From Lytechinus variegatus (Eukaryota > Echinodermata > Echinoidea > Temnopleuroida > Toxopneustidae), in the NCBI RefSeq assembly GCF_018143015.1, contig NC_054753.1, positions 31,037,292 through 31,101,291 of the forward strand: a stretch of DNA of 64,000 bases, read 5' to 3'. Numbering within the stretch: the stretch's first letter is position 1; each line of letters opens with the position of its first letter. A model generated the notes under the pieces. The model worked only from the letters and a program-made list of their open reading frames with translations. It had not been told where the DNA came from and ran no database searches. Of this stretch, positions 21,801 to 31,995 are shown piece after piece. The translations under genes and the position numbers were made by a program.

Positions 21801-24800
21801 CATTCCCAGAGGTTGGCAGGTCTGAAAAATTCTATATCAGCATTCTATACCTGACAAGGTGTGAACATGGTAATGTATTAATTTTATTTTACTTTTTTTC
21901 TTGTTGCAATTTAGAGCTGCAGATTGGAAGTTAGAGTCACCGGACTGGACTGGAAGGTTGAAGATTGTCACAAAAGACAAGAAACTCTCAATCAAACTTG
22001 AAGATAAAGCAGGTAAACCCTACAAGTCATTATTGGAGGCTTTTCAATGAAATTATTTGTCAAGTTATGAATAACTTCACAAACAACCTTGGAATACGTC
22101 ACAAGAAAATCTCAAATTTGACGATAAATTTTAGGTAAACCTTGCAAGTCATTACTGGGGGCTTTTATATAAAACAGTTATATGCATTGAAAGGATGCTT
22201 CTGCTTTTTAAAGTATGTGCATAGCAGTAATAATAAAAACCTGATTTTAGCCTGAAAGCAGGAACTTAGCCTTTCTTTTTATTGATCTAGGGGAGTTGTT
22301 TGCTCAAGCTCCAATAGATACCTATCCTGGTCCTGAAGTAGAAACTGTTCTGGATTCCAGCCGATATTTTGTGATCAGGATACAAGATGATTCAGGTGAG
22401 CAGGTGATTTCACTTTTAGTGTTGACCCTTTTGTTGTTAGAATTGAGTAATTTCAGGTTTGGTGTTGACCTGAAAGTGTTAGTGCTGGTTCATTTGAGGT
22501 GAAGTGTTGATCTTTTAGTGTTTAATTGCGGAGGATTTCAGGTTTGGTGTTGGCCTTAAAGTAATAGTATTGGGTGGTTTGAGCCTGAGGTGTGGTGTTG
22601 ATCTTTTAGTGTTTAATAATATCGGGTGATTTCATGTTTGGGGTTGACCTTAAAGTGTTAGTGTTGGTTCATTTGAGGTGAAGTGTTGATCTTTTGGTGT
22701 TTAATAGTATTGGGTGATTTCAGGTCTGGTGTTGGCCTTAAAGTGTTAGTGCTGGTTCATTTGAGGTGAAGTGTTGATCTTTTAGTGTTTAATTGTGGGT
22801 GATTTCAGGTTTGGTGTTGGCCTTAAAGTGTTAGTATTGGGTGATTTGAGGTGTGGTGTTGATCTTTTAGTGTTTAATAATTTCGGGTGATTTCAGGTTT
22901 GGGGTTGACCTTAAAGTGTTAGTGTTGGTTCATTTGAGGTGAAGTGTTGATCTTTTAGTGTTTAATTGTGGGTGATTTCAGGTTTGGTGTTGGCCTTAAA
23001 GTGTTAGTATTGGGTGATTTGAGGTGTGGTGTTGATCTTTTAGTGTTTAATAATTTCGGGTGATTTCAGGTTTGGGGTTGACCTTAAAGTGTTAGTGTTG
23101 GTTCATTTGAGGTGTAGTGTTGATCTTTTAGTGTTTAATAGTATTGGGTGATTTCAGGTTTGGTGTTGGCCTTAAAGTGTTAGTATTGGGTGATTTGAGG
23201 TGTGGTGTTGATCTTTTAGTGTTTAATAGTATTGGGAGATTTTAGGTTTCGTGTTGACCTTCCAGTGTTAGTATTGGATGATTTATAGTTCAATGATGGC
23301 CAAATGGTGATAGAATTGGCTGATTTCAAGTTCAGTGTTGTCCTAATGGTTCTAGTATTCGATGGTTTCAGGTTCAGTGTTAACATTATAGTGTTAGTAT
23401 TGAGTGATTTTAGGTTTGGTGTTGACCAGTTTGGTGTTAGTATTGGATTATTTCAAGTTCAGTCTGGACTTTATATTGTTTGTATTGGGGTTAATTATGG
23501 GGAGATCGATAACGTGATTTGGATTGTTTTTTGTAAATTCCCATTTGATTTTGGAACCGGGTTTAATCCAAATTTGGGTTTCAACACCAACACCAAAACT
23601 TCATTTTAATCATCTTTCAAATTATAAATACATGCTTTTACAACACCTCTGTACAGGTGCGGTCCCAGCCAGATTAGATATAATAGCATTTCAATCTGAT
23701 TCCTTGCAGGTAGAAAAGCTTTCATTGGAATTGGTTTCCAAGACAGAGGAGATTCCTTTGACTTCAATGTTACTCTTCAAGATCATTTTAAGTAAGTTTC
23801 TTTTTTATAGGAAATGATAATGATGATAATGATAATAACAAGGCTGTAAGGGGCTTCGTAGCCAGTGCATGCTTATCCACATATGGCAATTCATTTTATC
23901 ATTTTATCCTGATTTTTATCAAGAATTATAACAATAATAATATGTTCATTTAAAACCAGTTACAATTTGCATATACTCTACTGTACTTAAAACTCAATTT
24001 AATATCATTGCGGCGGCTGTAGCTGAGCATTTCATAAAATGACTTGTTTATATGTTAATTCTGACAAAGTCTGTTTAATCCAATAATTACCAGCCAAACG
24101 AAAGTTATGCAGATTTAACAGATTTGGCCTCTGACTGACTTTACACCTAGTTTCTTTGTATTTTGATTTTCAGAGGAGTGAAACAGGAGCAGCAATTACA
24201 GATGGAAATGGCAGATGCATCCAAGAATCCAGCACCAAAATTAGATCTTGGGTTCAAGGAAGGTCAAACGATCAGAATAAACCTTGGGGTAAGACAAAAG
24301 ATTTGTCAAACGATCAGAATAATTCTGGGGATAGACAAAAGATTTGTCAAACAATCAGAATAAACCTTGGGGTTGCTATTATTACCCCGGTTTTGGCTCG
24401 ACCTACTATCACCGGCGCTCAGTGCATATAAGGGTTTAATCCTGCCATTCACCACACCTGGGTCGAGGGCAACACAATGTGGATAAATTTCTTGCTGAAG
24501 GAAAACACACCATTGCTAGGATTCAAACACACGACCCTCTGTTTTGTTTGAAAGGCGAGAGTCAGAACCAAAAGACCATGACGCACCCACTAATTGTGAA
24601 TTGAAAATAAGTAACCTATAAGGGACAGTGAAATTAAGATAAACCCATTGACTTGTAAATTCTGAGATTCCCGTATAGACTTTTCACATGGTCATCTTGT
24701 TCCAGGTGGCTGCGGGTTGAACTTTGATTCAAACATAGCGAAGTATAGAAACACTCATCATACATTCCAGCCTGTATTCTCAAAATTGGTTTCAATTGTA

Positions 24801-27800
24801 TCATGATACAAAACCATGACTTATACAGAAGCGTGCATAATGCTTTTAGCATGATTAGTTTGTTTGTAAAGACTAGATAGAGATATTCATTTTTCTTTAT
24901 GAGTTCTGTCAGTATTGATTTGAAATGAATTTGGAAATGTTAGTTTTTGTCTCACCTGCATAGCAGAGTGAGACTATAGGCGCCGCTTTTCCGACGGCGG
25001 TGGCGGCGTCAACATCAAATCTTAACCTGAGGTTAAGTTTTTAAAATGACATCATAACTTAGAAAATATATGGACCTAGTTCATGAAACTTGGCCCTAAG
25101 GTTAATCAAGTATTACTGAACATCCTATTAGAGTTTCATGTCACATGACCAAGGTCAAAGGTCATTTAAGGTCAATGAACTTAGACCATGTTGGGGGAAT
25201 CAACATCAAAATCTTAACCTGAGGTTAAGTTTTTGAAATGTCATCATAACTTAGGAGGAAATATATGGACCTAGGTCATTAAACTTGGACATAAGATTGA
25301 TCAAGTATCACCAAACATCCTGAATGAGTTTCACGTCACATGACCAAGGTCAAAGGTCATTTGGGGTCAATGAACTTTGGCCGATATGGGGTATCTATTG
25401 AATTACAATCAAAACTTTAAAAGTTTTTTGATCTGATTCATGAAACTTGGACATAATAATAATCAAGTATCACTCAACAACCTGTGCAAGTTTCAGGTCA
25501 CATGATCAAGGTCAAAGGTCATTTAGAGTCAATAAACTTTGGCCGAATTGGGGGTATTTGTTGAATTACCATAATAACTTTGAAAGTATGTTGGTCTAGT
25601 TCATAAAACTTGGACATAAGAGTAATCAAGTATCACTGAACATCCTGTGCGCATTTTAGGTCACATGACCAAGGTCAAAGGTCAATGAACTTTGGCCATA
25701 GTGGGGGTATCTGTTGAATTACCATCATAACTTTGCAAGTTTATTGATCTGACTTTTGAAACTTGGATAAAGAGTAATCAAGTATCACTGAATATCCTGT
25801 GCAAGTTTCAGGTAACATGATCAAGGTCAAAGGTCATGTGAGGTCAATGAATTTTGGCAATATTGGGGGTATTTGTTGTATTACCATCCTGTCTCTGTAA
25901 TGTGTATTGGTCTAGTTCATAAAACGTGGAAATAAGAGTAACCAAGTATCACTGAACATCTTGTTCGAGTTATAGTACATGTAGTTTTCAAAGTCAGCAC
26001 TGCTGCTATGTTGAATCGTGTGATGCAGGTGAGACGGCCAGAGGCATTCCACTTGTTCTTCTATAATGATGCTCATATTGGAAATATTTTTATAGAAAAA
26101 TAGATCTTTCTTGACATCTCCATACATGTATATTTAATTTTTTACTACAATTTTCAGATTACCTCTTAGATTTGCTATCTGTAAAATTCCTTAATGATAA
26201 AAATAATCTGGTTATTTAATAGTGCTTTCATGACGTACATTGTACCTCGAACGAATCTTAGCTGTTACATATTTACCCCGGTGAATGGATTTAGTCAGTC
26301 GTTCCCTGCACACAATATATGCTCATCCTCCACACCCTAGGGAGCATTCCAGTCAGTCGCAATTGGGGTATACATAGTACTGGACAAGCTACAATTACTT
26401 TCACATCCTATAGCGGGTACCCATTTGACACCTGGGTGGAGAGTGTAAAGTGTAGATTAATGTATTACCCAAGGACACTGGGCCACAGTGGAATTCGAAC
26501 CCATGGCCCTCTGATCACAAGGCAAGAGTAGGATCCACTATACCTCACCAATATCACCTACTTTCAAACTGCCTTGTGAGAAATGATAAAAGTCTGAAAA
26601 TTGTAAAATTAAGGGCAAAGAGATATGCTCTCAAAAGCATGTAATGTTGAGCCAGTATTACTAATTTAGATATTGATATAAGTCAAATGGATGCAGAGTG
26701 GATGAAAATTCTACAGCTCCCTATAGTAACACAGAAGCACAGACTTTGTTACAGTAATACAATGCATCCCAGAAAAAAGGGATTCCTATGTCTTCTTTCT
26801 TAAAAGGCAAATAAACAATGATATTTCATTTACATAGTGATATAATTCAATTATTCCTCTCTGTTTTGATACCTGACATGAGACAAACACTTCACGCATT
26901 AATGAGCAAGACAAGTTTGACATTTTAATGTCAAAACCAGGGGAGCATTTCATCAATATTTTCATCCGACAAGTTGTCAGATCTGACATCTTTCCATGAT
27001 TTTGATTGGCTCAGAGGCACTGTTCCTATGGTAACTGTCGGATAAAATGGGACTTGTCGGATAAAACATCTGACAAATCCTTTCATGAAACCCCCCAGGT
27101 TGCGCAGAAAAATGGGACAAGATTGGTTCAAGATACGACCATGCTTATCTGACGATTGGCTCATTAGCATTTCTTTTTTATTAAGATTCTCTAGCTGATT
27201 CCTGAAATGAGAATGGATTCAGATTCACACGTGAGTGTCTGCACAAATCGTTTCTGATATGCCTCAATATCTATTGTTTGTAATCGGCCATGCGTGAACA
27301 ATTTGCGTAGCTGTTGATTTCAAATTCGAGAGGAGATTCCATTCTTGCCATGGGTATCAAATTTATAGTAAAAAAACATTTAATAATTGTATCCTCAGAG
27401 TTCGGAGGATACTATGGATTTAGCCTAGCCGCGTCCGCCGCCGCAGAGATTTCCTTGTGAGCGCTCTATCAGCTGCATTTCTTCTCCGATCGTCTTCAAA
27501 TTTGGCGTGAAGGTTGAGTATGGTATAGCCAAGAAGCCTATCGATTTTGGTGTGGGCGGAGGTCACATGGTAAGGTCAAAGGTCATTTTCAGGTCAACGT
27601 TAAAGTTTAAATGCAAGACTCTCTTATGACACAAACATAGGTCACTTTTCAACCAAACTTGGATGGTAGATGGACTTGAGGGACCTGCATGTTATGCTGC
27701 AGTCAGAGGTAACATGGTATGGTCAAAGGTCATTTTCTGGTCAACGTTAAAGTTTACATGCAAGACTCTCATATGACACCTATCTGTGAAACCGTAAGTC

Positions 27801-30800
27801 ACTTTTCAACCAAACTTGGATGGTAGATGGACTTGGGGGACCTGCATGTTATGCTGCTGTCAGAGGTCACATGGTATGGTCAAAGGTCATTTTCTGGTCA
27901 ACGTTAAAGTTTACATGCAAGACTCTCATATGACACCTAACTCTGCAACCGTAAGTCACCTTTCAACCAAACTTGATTGGTAGATGGACTTGGGGGACCT
28001 GCATGTTATGCTGCTGTCAGAGGTCACATGGTAAGGTCAAAGGTCATTTTCAGGTCAATATAGAAATTAACATGCAAGACTCTTTCTCAGTAACCATAAG
28101 TCACTTTTCAACCACACTTGGATGGTAGATGGACTTGGGGGACCTGCATGCTAGGGTCATCGTCGCCATGATAATTGTATTGTGTGAGCTCTATATATCG
28201 CAATGACGGATGACGCGGTGGGTTCAGGGATACATGTGCTCGGCTGCGTGACCCGCCGAGCATATCTTGTTGTGAAATCTATCTCTGAAAACGAGTTTCC
28301 TTTTGTGTGGGACGTACTTTATAACTGATGATGGTACAAGTGAACAGTAAGAATATCTATTTTTTATTTTGTTTATTTAGAACAAACCTGCCAAGTCAAG
28401 ACCAAAGCCATCTGCTGGTGTTGGAGGGGGCACCCCTGTCTTACTACCCCCACCCCCTGGGGCAGGGTCAGGGGCAGGAATAAAGGCACCTCCCATGGCT
28501 ATTCCACCTCCAGCACAACAACAACAAGCAGTACAACCAAACCCATCACAGCAATCTAGTGATTTATTAGGTGAGAAAATTTATCAATTAAAATAGTAGC
28601 TAATGCCCTATTTACATGTACATTATGTCTACAATCATTGTTGGATGGCTGTAGGGGGACCGTATGATTTTCGTACAGATTCATGATCATTGAAGGTTCT
28701 AAGATTTTGTTTAGTGCTGAGTAATAATAATAATTGGATTTATATAGCGCTTTTTCCAGAAGATACAAAGCGCTGTTAATTGCATAAGACAAGTTAAGGT
28801 TTATGGTTATATAAGTGTGTTTTGAGATGTTTTTTGAAGAGGTTAAGAGAAGAGAGGTTTCGAAGAGATGGAGGGATTTTGTTCCAAAGACAGGGGGCAA
28901 GAGATTGAAAGGAGTTGAAACCGGCCTGTTTTCTGGACTTTTGAATTACATAGGAAGGAGCAGCAGTTGAACGAAGAGAGTATGTAGATCTTTGTTGCTG
29001 AAATAATGAAGAAATGTAAGAAGGTAGTTTTTGACAGAGTAATACAAATTTGTCAAAATCGTAGAATCACAGCCCTCAAATATATCACAGGGGCATCATA
29101 CGATCAACACAGGATCATTCATCGCAAGGTTAATCGTATGATCAGTGCAGGGACACTACTATCTCTGTATGGGGCTTTGTATTTGGTCCTGTCAAATAAG
29201 AAATCTTACGATGGTCATATAGAATATAAAAACAAAAATCATGACCCATAGCCATCACCTACAAAAAAAACGTAGACTAATCCATTGTGTGATGATCGTA
29301 GCAGCTGTTGAACAAGCATTACCTTATCTAAATCGACTAATCGCTAAAGTTTAACATGTTTTGTTTAGTCCCAATCTTTCTATAATTTTCAAACACAGAT
29401 TAAACGTAACTGCAGATTTTGTTGTTATTGCATTCATGTATTGATATATTTGTTTTTACTTTGTCTGTAGGTATGCTTACAAATTGTATATGATGTTTTT
29501 GTGTATTACTCTACTACATTTATGTTCATGAAAAGTAAATTTACAAATGAACTCTATTTTATCCTTTATCTTTAGGGGGCTTTGGCAGTTCTTTCAGTGC
29601 CCCACCCCCTCCAACAGTTCAACCACAAACCCAGCAAAATACTAGTGCTTCAGAGTGGGGAGACTTCACAAGTGCACAAACGTAAGAAACAAATCTTTTT
29701 TTTTTTTTTGTCTTTAGGCATTTACTAAATATGCCTAAACAGACACAATCTTCCTGAGCAAAATGTATTATAGTCTCAAACATTCCTGGTAGATGTGTCC
29801 CCTTGGTGTATTTCAAATTTGTACAGGAGCATATGTGACGTACCAATAAGTCACCATGTAGCTGAAGACTTGTTTGAGAGTTTGAAAATAAAACAAAGGT
29901 CTCAACAGGAATATAAAGTCCTTTTATTTCTTCATTCATTTTCTTCATTCATTTTCTTCTGTATTTTGACATGAAGCAAATTCCAAGTAAATTCCGTGAA
30001 AACTTGGTAGAAACAAATGATAGTAGAGTCATAAGTGCAAGAGCAATAAACCTTCACATCATTTATGACTTTGACCATAATGGTAAATTGATTCTTTGAC
30101 CTGAATGTAAATCACACTCCAGATTCAATATACATTGACATATTTAGCACTGAAAAGCTTTTCATTAAAATTGTATATAACCAAGCAACTTCAGCAATCA
30201 ACATTGAATTGCACCTGTGAAATTCATGTACACAATACTAACATATGATTATCTCCTAGACATCATCAATTAGAATGAATACACAATAGCCTTATCAGGT
30301 GTTTAGATAAAGCGTACTTTCAAAGAGCTATGCAATTGACAAACATACTTTCTGTATAATCTTTCTTCACATACATTAATGCATTAAGTCTATCATGTCA
30401 ATCGAACCAAAATAAAATCAACTTTTCTTGCATTATAACATCCATAATTCTTTAGTACATATAAATCAATGTTTTGACCAACCTCTTTGCCTCTAAAAAT
30501 CTTCTAATAAAGTGCAATCCTATTTAGGATGCTTCAGATTGGTGTAGATTTAACTCCCAAAACAAAATCTCCAGCACTGATTCCATTTTATCACCTCTAT
30601 CCCGTCAGTTGACCAAGAGATGGTGCTAACAATAGAAACCTCAGGCAAGGCATACACATTACATACATTAAACATGCACTGTGTGCGCTGTCTATGTACA
30701 ATATATACAAAGGTGTGTGCTCACCCAAGCACATTACATACAAAACTAGGAGATCAAATACAATTAGTCTGATCCTCAGACCCAAGGAGACTCATTCTAA

Positions 30801-31953
30801 ACTGTTGATGGTTTTTCAGAACGAAATAGATAAACAAATTTTGTAGTCAAAACAGCTTTCATAACATGCCTGGTAAAGTTCTCTGTCAATAGCCAAAATA
30901 GTAATTTAGTTTCCAAAAGCCAAAATAGTAATTTAGTTTCCAAAAGCCAAAAATAAAAAAAAAGCTTATCTGAAAGAGCAATTCTTCTTCATGCTGTAAA
31001 GATTTGAAGTTGTGAAGTTGAAAAAAAGGGAAGATGCAAGAGTTTCTTGGACACTACTTTTTCTGACTGCTTGGAAGTTTTGCTGAGATTACACAGTATG
31101 CACATATCATGCTTGAATGACCCCCAAACTTCAAAACTTGTTTTCTCCTTACTCTTTAAGCTCTTGCTGAATTTCCTCTGCTTTCAATCAAGTACAGTAC
31201 TTGTAATGGTTATTGTTGATCAATTTTTAACTTATTATATATCATTTTAAAGCTTAGGAAATGAATTTTCAAGCTCAATAAAATATTAATTTGGGTCGAC
31301 TTATTGTTGGTTTTGGAGGTGGCAGGTCACATATGGAAGAGCGTTGTCAAGTGAGAAGTGCAGTATACAAAATATAAGATTGCTTTTGAGGGCAATTGGT
31401 AAGTTTGATGGGTTTAAAGACAAAACTAAAATGTAATCTTACATGATATGTCCCTCACATCCCCAACCCTTTACAACTCTTAAGTCATTGAATTAGAAAA
31501 TATGTCAAGCATCGTGATTGGTGAAAATGTGTTCCATGGCAATAATATGTTGTCATATAGCACTAAACAATGTACCAAATTATGATCTAGCAGACCCAAA
31601 CTATCATGACAGAGCAGAAACAAATGTACTGTAAAGAGCTTTTGTTTTCTGTGTCGCTGTGTTTATAAAGCAAATAATGCACTTGCCCTATCATGTAAAG
31701 GCAGTGAAAGCTTGGTTTATTCAGGTGGTACATAATGGGCACTTAGTTTAAAGCCCATGGACAGTGAAGCACCTATCTAGAGACATTGTGCGCTTTGTAT
31801 TTCCATTAATACACTCAGTTACATGTATAATTTCTAACAAATTAGTAGTTATTGCTTTATCAAGTAATTGCTGCTTTAAAGTTTTCATTTTTTTTAATTT
31901 CCTTTTCTTTTCTCACTAGGTCATCAAACAATGGAGGTTGGGTGCAATTCTGA
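15800..31953 (+). CDS. NECAP: NECAP, adaptin-ear-binding coat-associated protein (gene span, 8 coding exons)
   Basis: The exons are 15800-15891, 21915-22012, 22291-22395, 23710-23791, 24174-24288, 28381-28570, 29576-29681 and 31920-31953. All join in phase to give 273 residues, close to the roughly 275 of vertebrate NECAP1. The PH-like PHear domain covers about 1-130, with conserved stretches [15 protein letters not shown] and [12 protein letters not shown]. It is followed by [16 protein letters not shown], a Pro-rich linker (165-227), EWGDF (254-258) and the terminal WVQF (270-273). NECAP acts in clathrin-mediated endocytosis; the WVQF-type motif binds the AP-2 alpha ear. One oddity is Gly after HFK where other family members have Trp (HFKWVKQE); that codon lies next to the exon 4/5 join. 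The start in acaATGG is the natural one. Introns are loaded with repeats. Confidence 0.95.
15969..16110 (+). other. Candidate alternative exon in NECAP intron 1
   Basis: A strong-looking acceptor (pyrimidine tract plus TTTTTCAG) lies 77 bp after the exon 1 donor, with 'ttttctaaac' as a plausible branch point. If used, the frame continues from Arg31 for 46 codons, beginning [11 protein letters not shown], to a TAA at 16108-16110. The segment is much more GC-rich than its surroundings. No homology was recognised. It may be a regulatory short isoform, or chance. Confidence 0.3.
16497..16649 (+). CDS. Promoter-like stretch plus short [13 protein letters not shown]..., possible first exon or gene remnant
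   Basis: This is a 50-codon frame starting in cATGGCGG. Upstream lies TGCGCTTGCGCA (16430-16441), one base from the palindromic NRF1 site, and also ACCCATAATGCA. The composition is coding-like ([23 protein letters not shown]). The frame ends at an A-run (about 16648-16656). Beyond it, a different frame reads [19 protein letters not shown] and reaches a possible donor GAAG|GTGGGG at 16716. A single-base shift in the A run would separate the two parts. It could be a nested gene's first exon with a sequence error, or a pseudogene piece. I do not recognise the protein. Confidence 0.3.
   Translation: MAAHDFERRDFEDENLVLEPAECRPDQISQKEIRDNRQSTLHERIDRARS
16690..17425 (+). repeat. Polypurine tract of about 730 bp
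   Basis: The plus strand is nearly all A and G (GAAAGAAAG-, GGAAGG- and AAAAGA-type words), with few pyrimidine interruptions. Long open frames on the minus strand are Phe/Ser/Leu-rich translations of this tract and are not genes. It lies inside NECAP intron 1. Confidence 0.85.
17426..18748. other. NECAP intron 1, unassigned
   Basis: No confident feature. An open frame at 18199-18396 ([20 protein letters not shown]...) looks somewhat coding-like, but has no recognised domain and no clear splice context. Confidence 0.35.
18749..18852. repeat. Nested double hairpin
   Basis: The outer arms are at 18749-18783 ('aaggggcctaagctttcg'...) and 18819-18852 (...'cgaaagcttaggcccctt'). Inside, a perfect 13-bp inner stem pairs 'ttcggaggcagaa' (18790-18802) with 'ttctgcctccgaa' (18805-18817) around a 2-base loop. 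The element is too short for a gene and is probably a foldback transposon remnant. Confidence 0.75.
19160..19335 (-). repeat. GCGAGCG-motif repeat, inverted fragment
   Basis: 'cagcaagcgcttggcactcg', 'catagatgactgtgg' and 'cagctcacgcttcgtgctcg' are reverse complements of units at 380-620 and 14200-14350. Confidence 0.65.
19840..20075. repeat. Pyrimidine-rich tract ending in a long C run
   Basis: CT-rich sequence ends in about 22 consecutive C (20053-20074). It is low complexity and has no gene. Confidence 0.7.
20511..21075 (+). repeat. Repeat copy with an inverted sister at 37523-37883, flanked by ~60-bp direct repeats
   Basis: The core at 20563-20930 matches the reverse complement of 37523-37883 over about 360 bp with only scattered differences (for example 'aagtgaccggaaacaccatc' and 'tctataagacgcctatttac'). 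The direct repeats 'ttgaaacaagttaatgcagc' (near 20512) and 'ttgaaacaagttaatagcag' (near 21015) bracket the core. No ORF is present; class is unknown. Confidence 0.75.
21161..21303. repeat. Palindromic MITE (about 140 bp)
   Basis: The left arm 'gggagtgtttcaagaagagt' pairs with the right arm 'aactcttcacgaaatgctcc'. Inner words 'ctagcatgtgattggcgg' lie near the centre. No ORF. Confidence 0.7.
21545..21675. repeat. Cluster of ACCGGTAT / CGGTAT words
   Basis: 'ataccggtat' (itself a palindrome), 'gacggtatttcggtatt', 'ccataccggtat', 'accgaacggtatt' and 'ctggtataccg' follow each other in 130 bp. This is simple-repeat-like sequence of unknown origin, just before NECAP exon 2. Confidence 0.6.
21915..22012 (+). 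CDS. NECAP: NECAP coding exon 2
   Basis: It encodes [19 protein letters not shown] and [13 protein letters not shown] within the PHear domain. Acceptor is TTTAG|A and donor is CAG|GTAAAC. Phase matches both neighbours. Confidence 0.95.
22291..22395 (+). CDS. NECAP: NECAP coding exon 3
   Basis: It encodes [19 protein letters not shown] then [17 protein letters not shown], a strongly conserved PHear stretch. Acceptor is ATCTAG|GG and donor is CAG|GTGAGC. Confidence 0.95.
22396..23475 (+). repeat. Minisatellite of about 44/88-bp units in NECAP intron 3
   Basis: About ten units repeat at roughly 88 bp. Each is a dimer of related halves: 'gtgttagtattgggtgattt' plus 'caggtttggtgttggcctta', and 'gttggttcatttgaggtg' plus 'gtgttgatcttttagtg'. 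Units in the middle are most alike and they decay towards the right (after about 23230). The array begins immediately after the exon 3 donor and fills most of the 1.3-kb intron. Confidence 0.9.
23710..23791 (+). CDS. NECAP: NECAP coding exon 4
   Basis: It encodes [20 protein letters not shown] and TLQDHF. Acceptor is TTGCAG|GT and donor is AA|GTAAGT. Confidence 0.95.
24174..24288 (+). CDS. NECAP: NECAP coding exon 5
   Basis: It encodes [20 protein letters not shown] then [18 protein letters not shown]. Acceptor is TTTTCAG|A and donor is GGG|GTAAGA. Its last 26 bases and the donor belong to a short tandem triplication. Confidence 0.95.
24263..24375 (+). repeat. 41-42-bp tandem triplication spanning exon 5 end and splice donor
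   Basis: Copies start at 24263, 24305 and 24346 with 'gtcaaacgatcagaat' (third: 'gtcaaacaatcagaat'). Copy 1 contains the coding end and the working donor GGGGTAAGA. Copy 2 has GGGGATAGA at the same place (GT lost). Copy 3 has GGGGTTGCT. Confidence 0.85.
24395..24600 (-). mobile_element. tRNA-derived SINE fragment, inverted
   Basis: Read on the minus strand, a B-box-like 'gtgtttgaatcc' and body words 'cagcaagaaatttatccac' and 'ctcgacccaggtgtgg' match the SINE at 12505-12826. The 3' body is truncated or diverged. Confidence 0.7.
24949..26034. repeat. 1.1-kb element with 13-bp TIRs and five DR1-bearing internal units
   Basis: The ends are 'gtctcacctgcat' and its inverse 'atgcaggtgagac'. Inside, about five units of roughly 150-195 bp repeat words such as 'tcatgaaacttggacataa', 'atcaagtatcactgaacatc' and 'tgaccaaggtcaaaggtcat'. 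The AGGTCA-A-AGGTCA direct repeat begins at about 25152, 25347, 25509, 25672 and 25824. There is no ORF. It is a non-autonomous DNA transposon or satellite-bearing MITE inside NECAP intron 5. Confidence 0.8.
26235..26560 (-). mobile_element. SINE-like element, inverted
   Basis: On the minus strand 'ggtatagtggatcctactc' (A-box-like) is followed by 'ccatgggttcgaattccac' (B-box-like), then a body containing 'gacaccc'-type words and 'gggtacccgc'. It differs in body sequence from the 12.5-kb SINE, so it is probably another family. Confidence 0.5.
26938..27100. repeat. Palindromic MITE, second copy of the 9.1-kb family
   Basis: 'gcatttcatcaatattttca' and 'ttcatgaaacccccc' lie at the two ends. Inside are 'cgacaagttgtcagatctga', 'tgtcggataaaa' and 'gacttgtcgg'. 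Confidence 0.7.
27392..28285 (+). repeat. Second element with internal units carrying AGGTCA repeats
   Basis: Four units of about 150-160 bp repeat 'ggtcacatggtaaggtcaaa', 'ggtcattttcaggtcaacg', 'aacatgcaagactct' and 'ggatggtagatggacttgg'. AGGTCA-A-AGGTCA (or TGGTCA-A-AGGTCA) occurs near 27573, 27722, 27877 and 28034. The borders are approximate: a GC-rich start near 'agcctagccgcgtccgccgc' and an end near 'cgtgacccgccgagcat'. It is unrelated in other sequence to the 24.9-kb element. Confidence 0.7.
28381..28570 (+). CDS. NECAP: NECAP coding exon 6
   Basis: It encodes [17 protein letters not shown], a Pro/Gly-rich linker, [20 protein letters not shown] and SDLL. Acceptor is TTTAG|AAC and donor is TTAG|GTGAGA. 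Confidence 0.93.
28727..28990 (-). mobile_element. Retroelement 3'-end fragment, inverted
   Basis: It begins on the plus strand with (ATA)n followed by 'ttggatttatatagcgcttt'. Read in reverse, this is the 'agcgctatataaatccaa' plus ATT tail shared by many invertebrate SINEs and LINEs. The body 'gaggtttcgaagagatggag' is not matched elsewhere in the window. Confidence 0.5.
29576..29681 (+). CDS. NECAP: NECAP coding exon 7
   Basis: It encodes [20 protein letters not shown] and [14 protein letters not shown]. The WGDF motif is typical of NECAP tails. Acceptor is TTTAG|GG and donor is AC|GTAAGA. Confidence 0.93.
29682..31919 (+). other. NECAP intron 7, unassigned
   Basis: AT-rich intron of 2.2 kb. 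There is a short local duplication 'agccaaaatagtaatttagt' near 30890-30940. No gene or repeat family was recognised. Confidence 0.5.
31920..31953 (+). CDS. NECAP: NECAP coding exon 8 (stop)
   Basis: It encodes [10 protein letters not shown] then TGA (31951-31953). WVQF is the C-terminal AP-2-ear-binding motif of the family. Acceptor is TCACTAG|G. The exon probably continues to 31995 as 3' UTR. Confidence 0.93.
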
Positions 31954-31995
31954 AATTCAAATTATATTTATAGAAGTCCTAATTATGTATGATAG

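Noticed and set aside
22396-23475. CRISPR-like regular repeats
   Set aside because: The units abut without unique spacers and lie in an intron of an animal gene, so this is a minisatellite.
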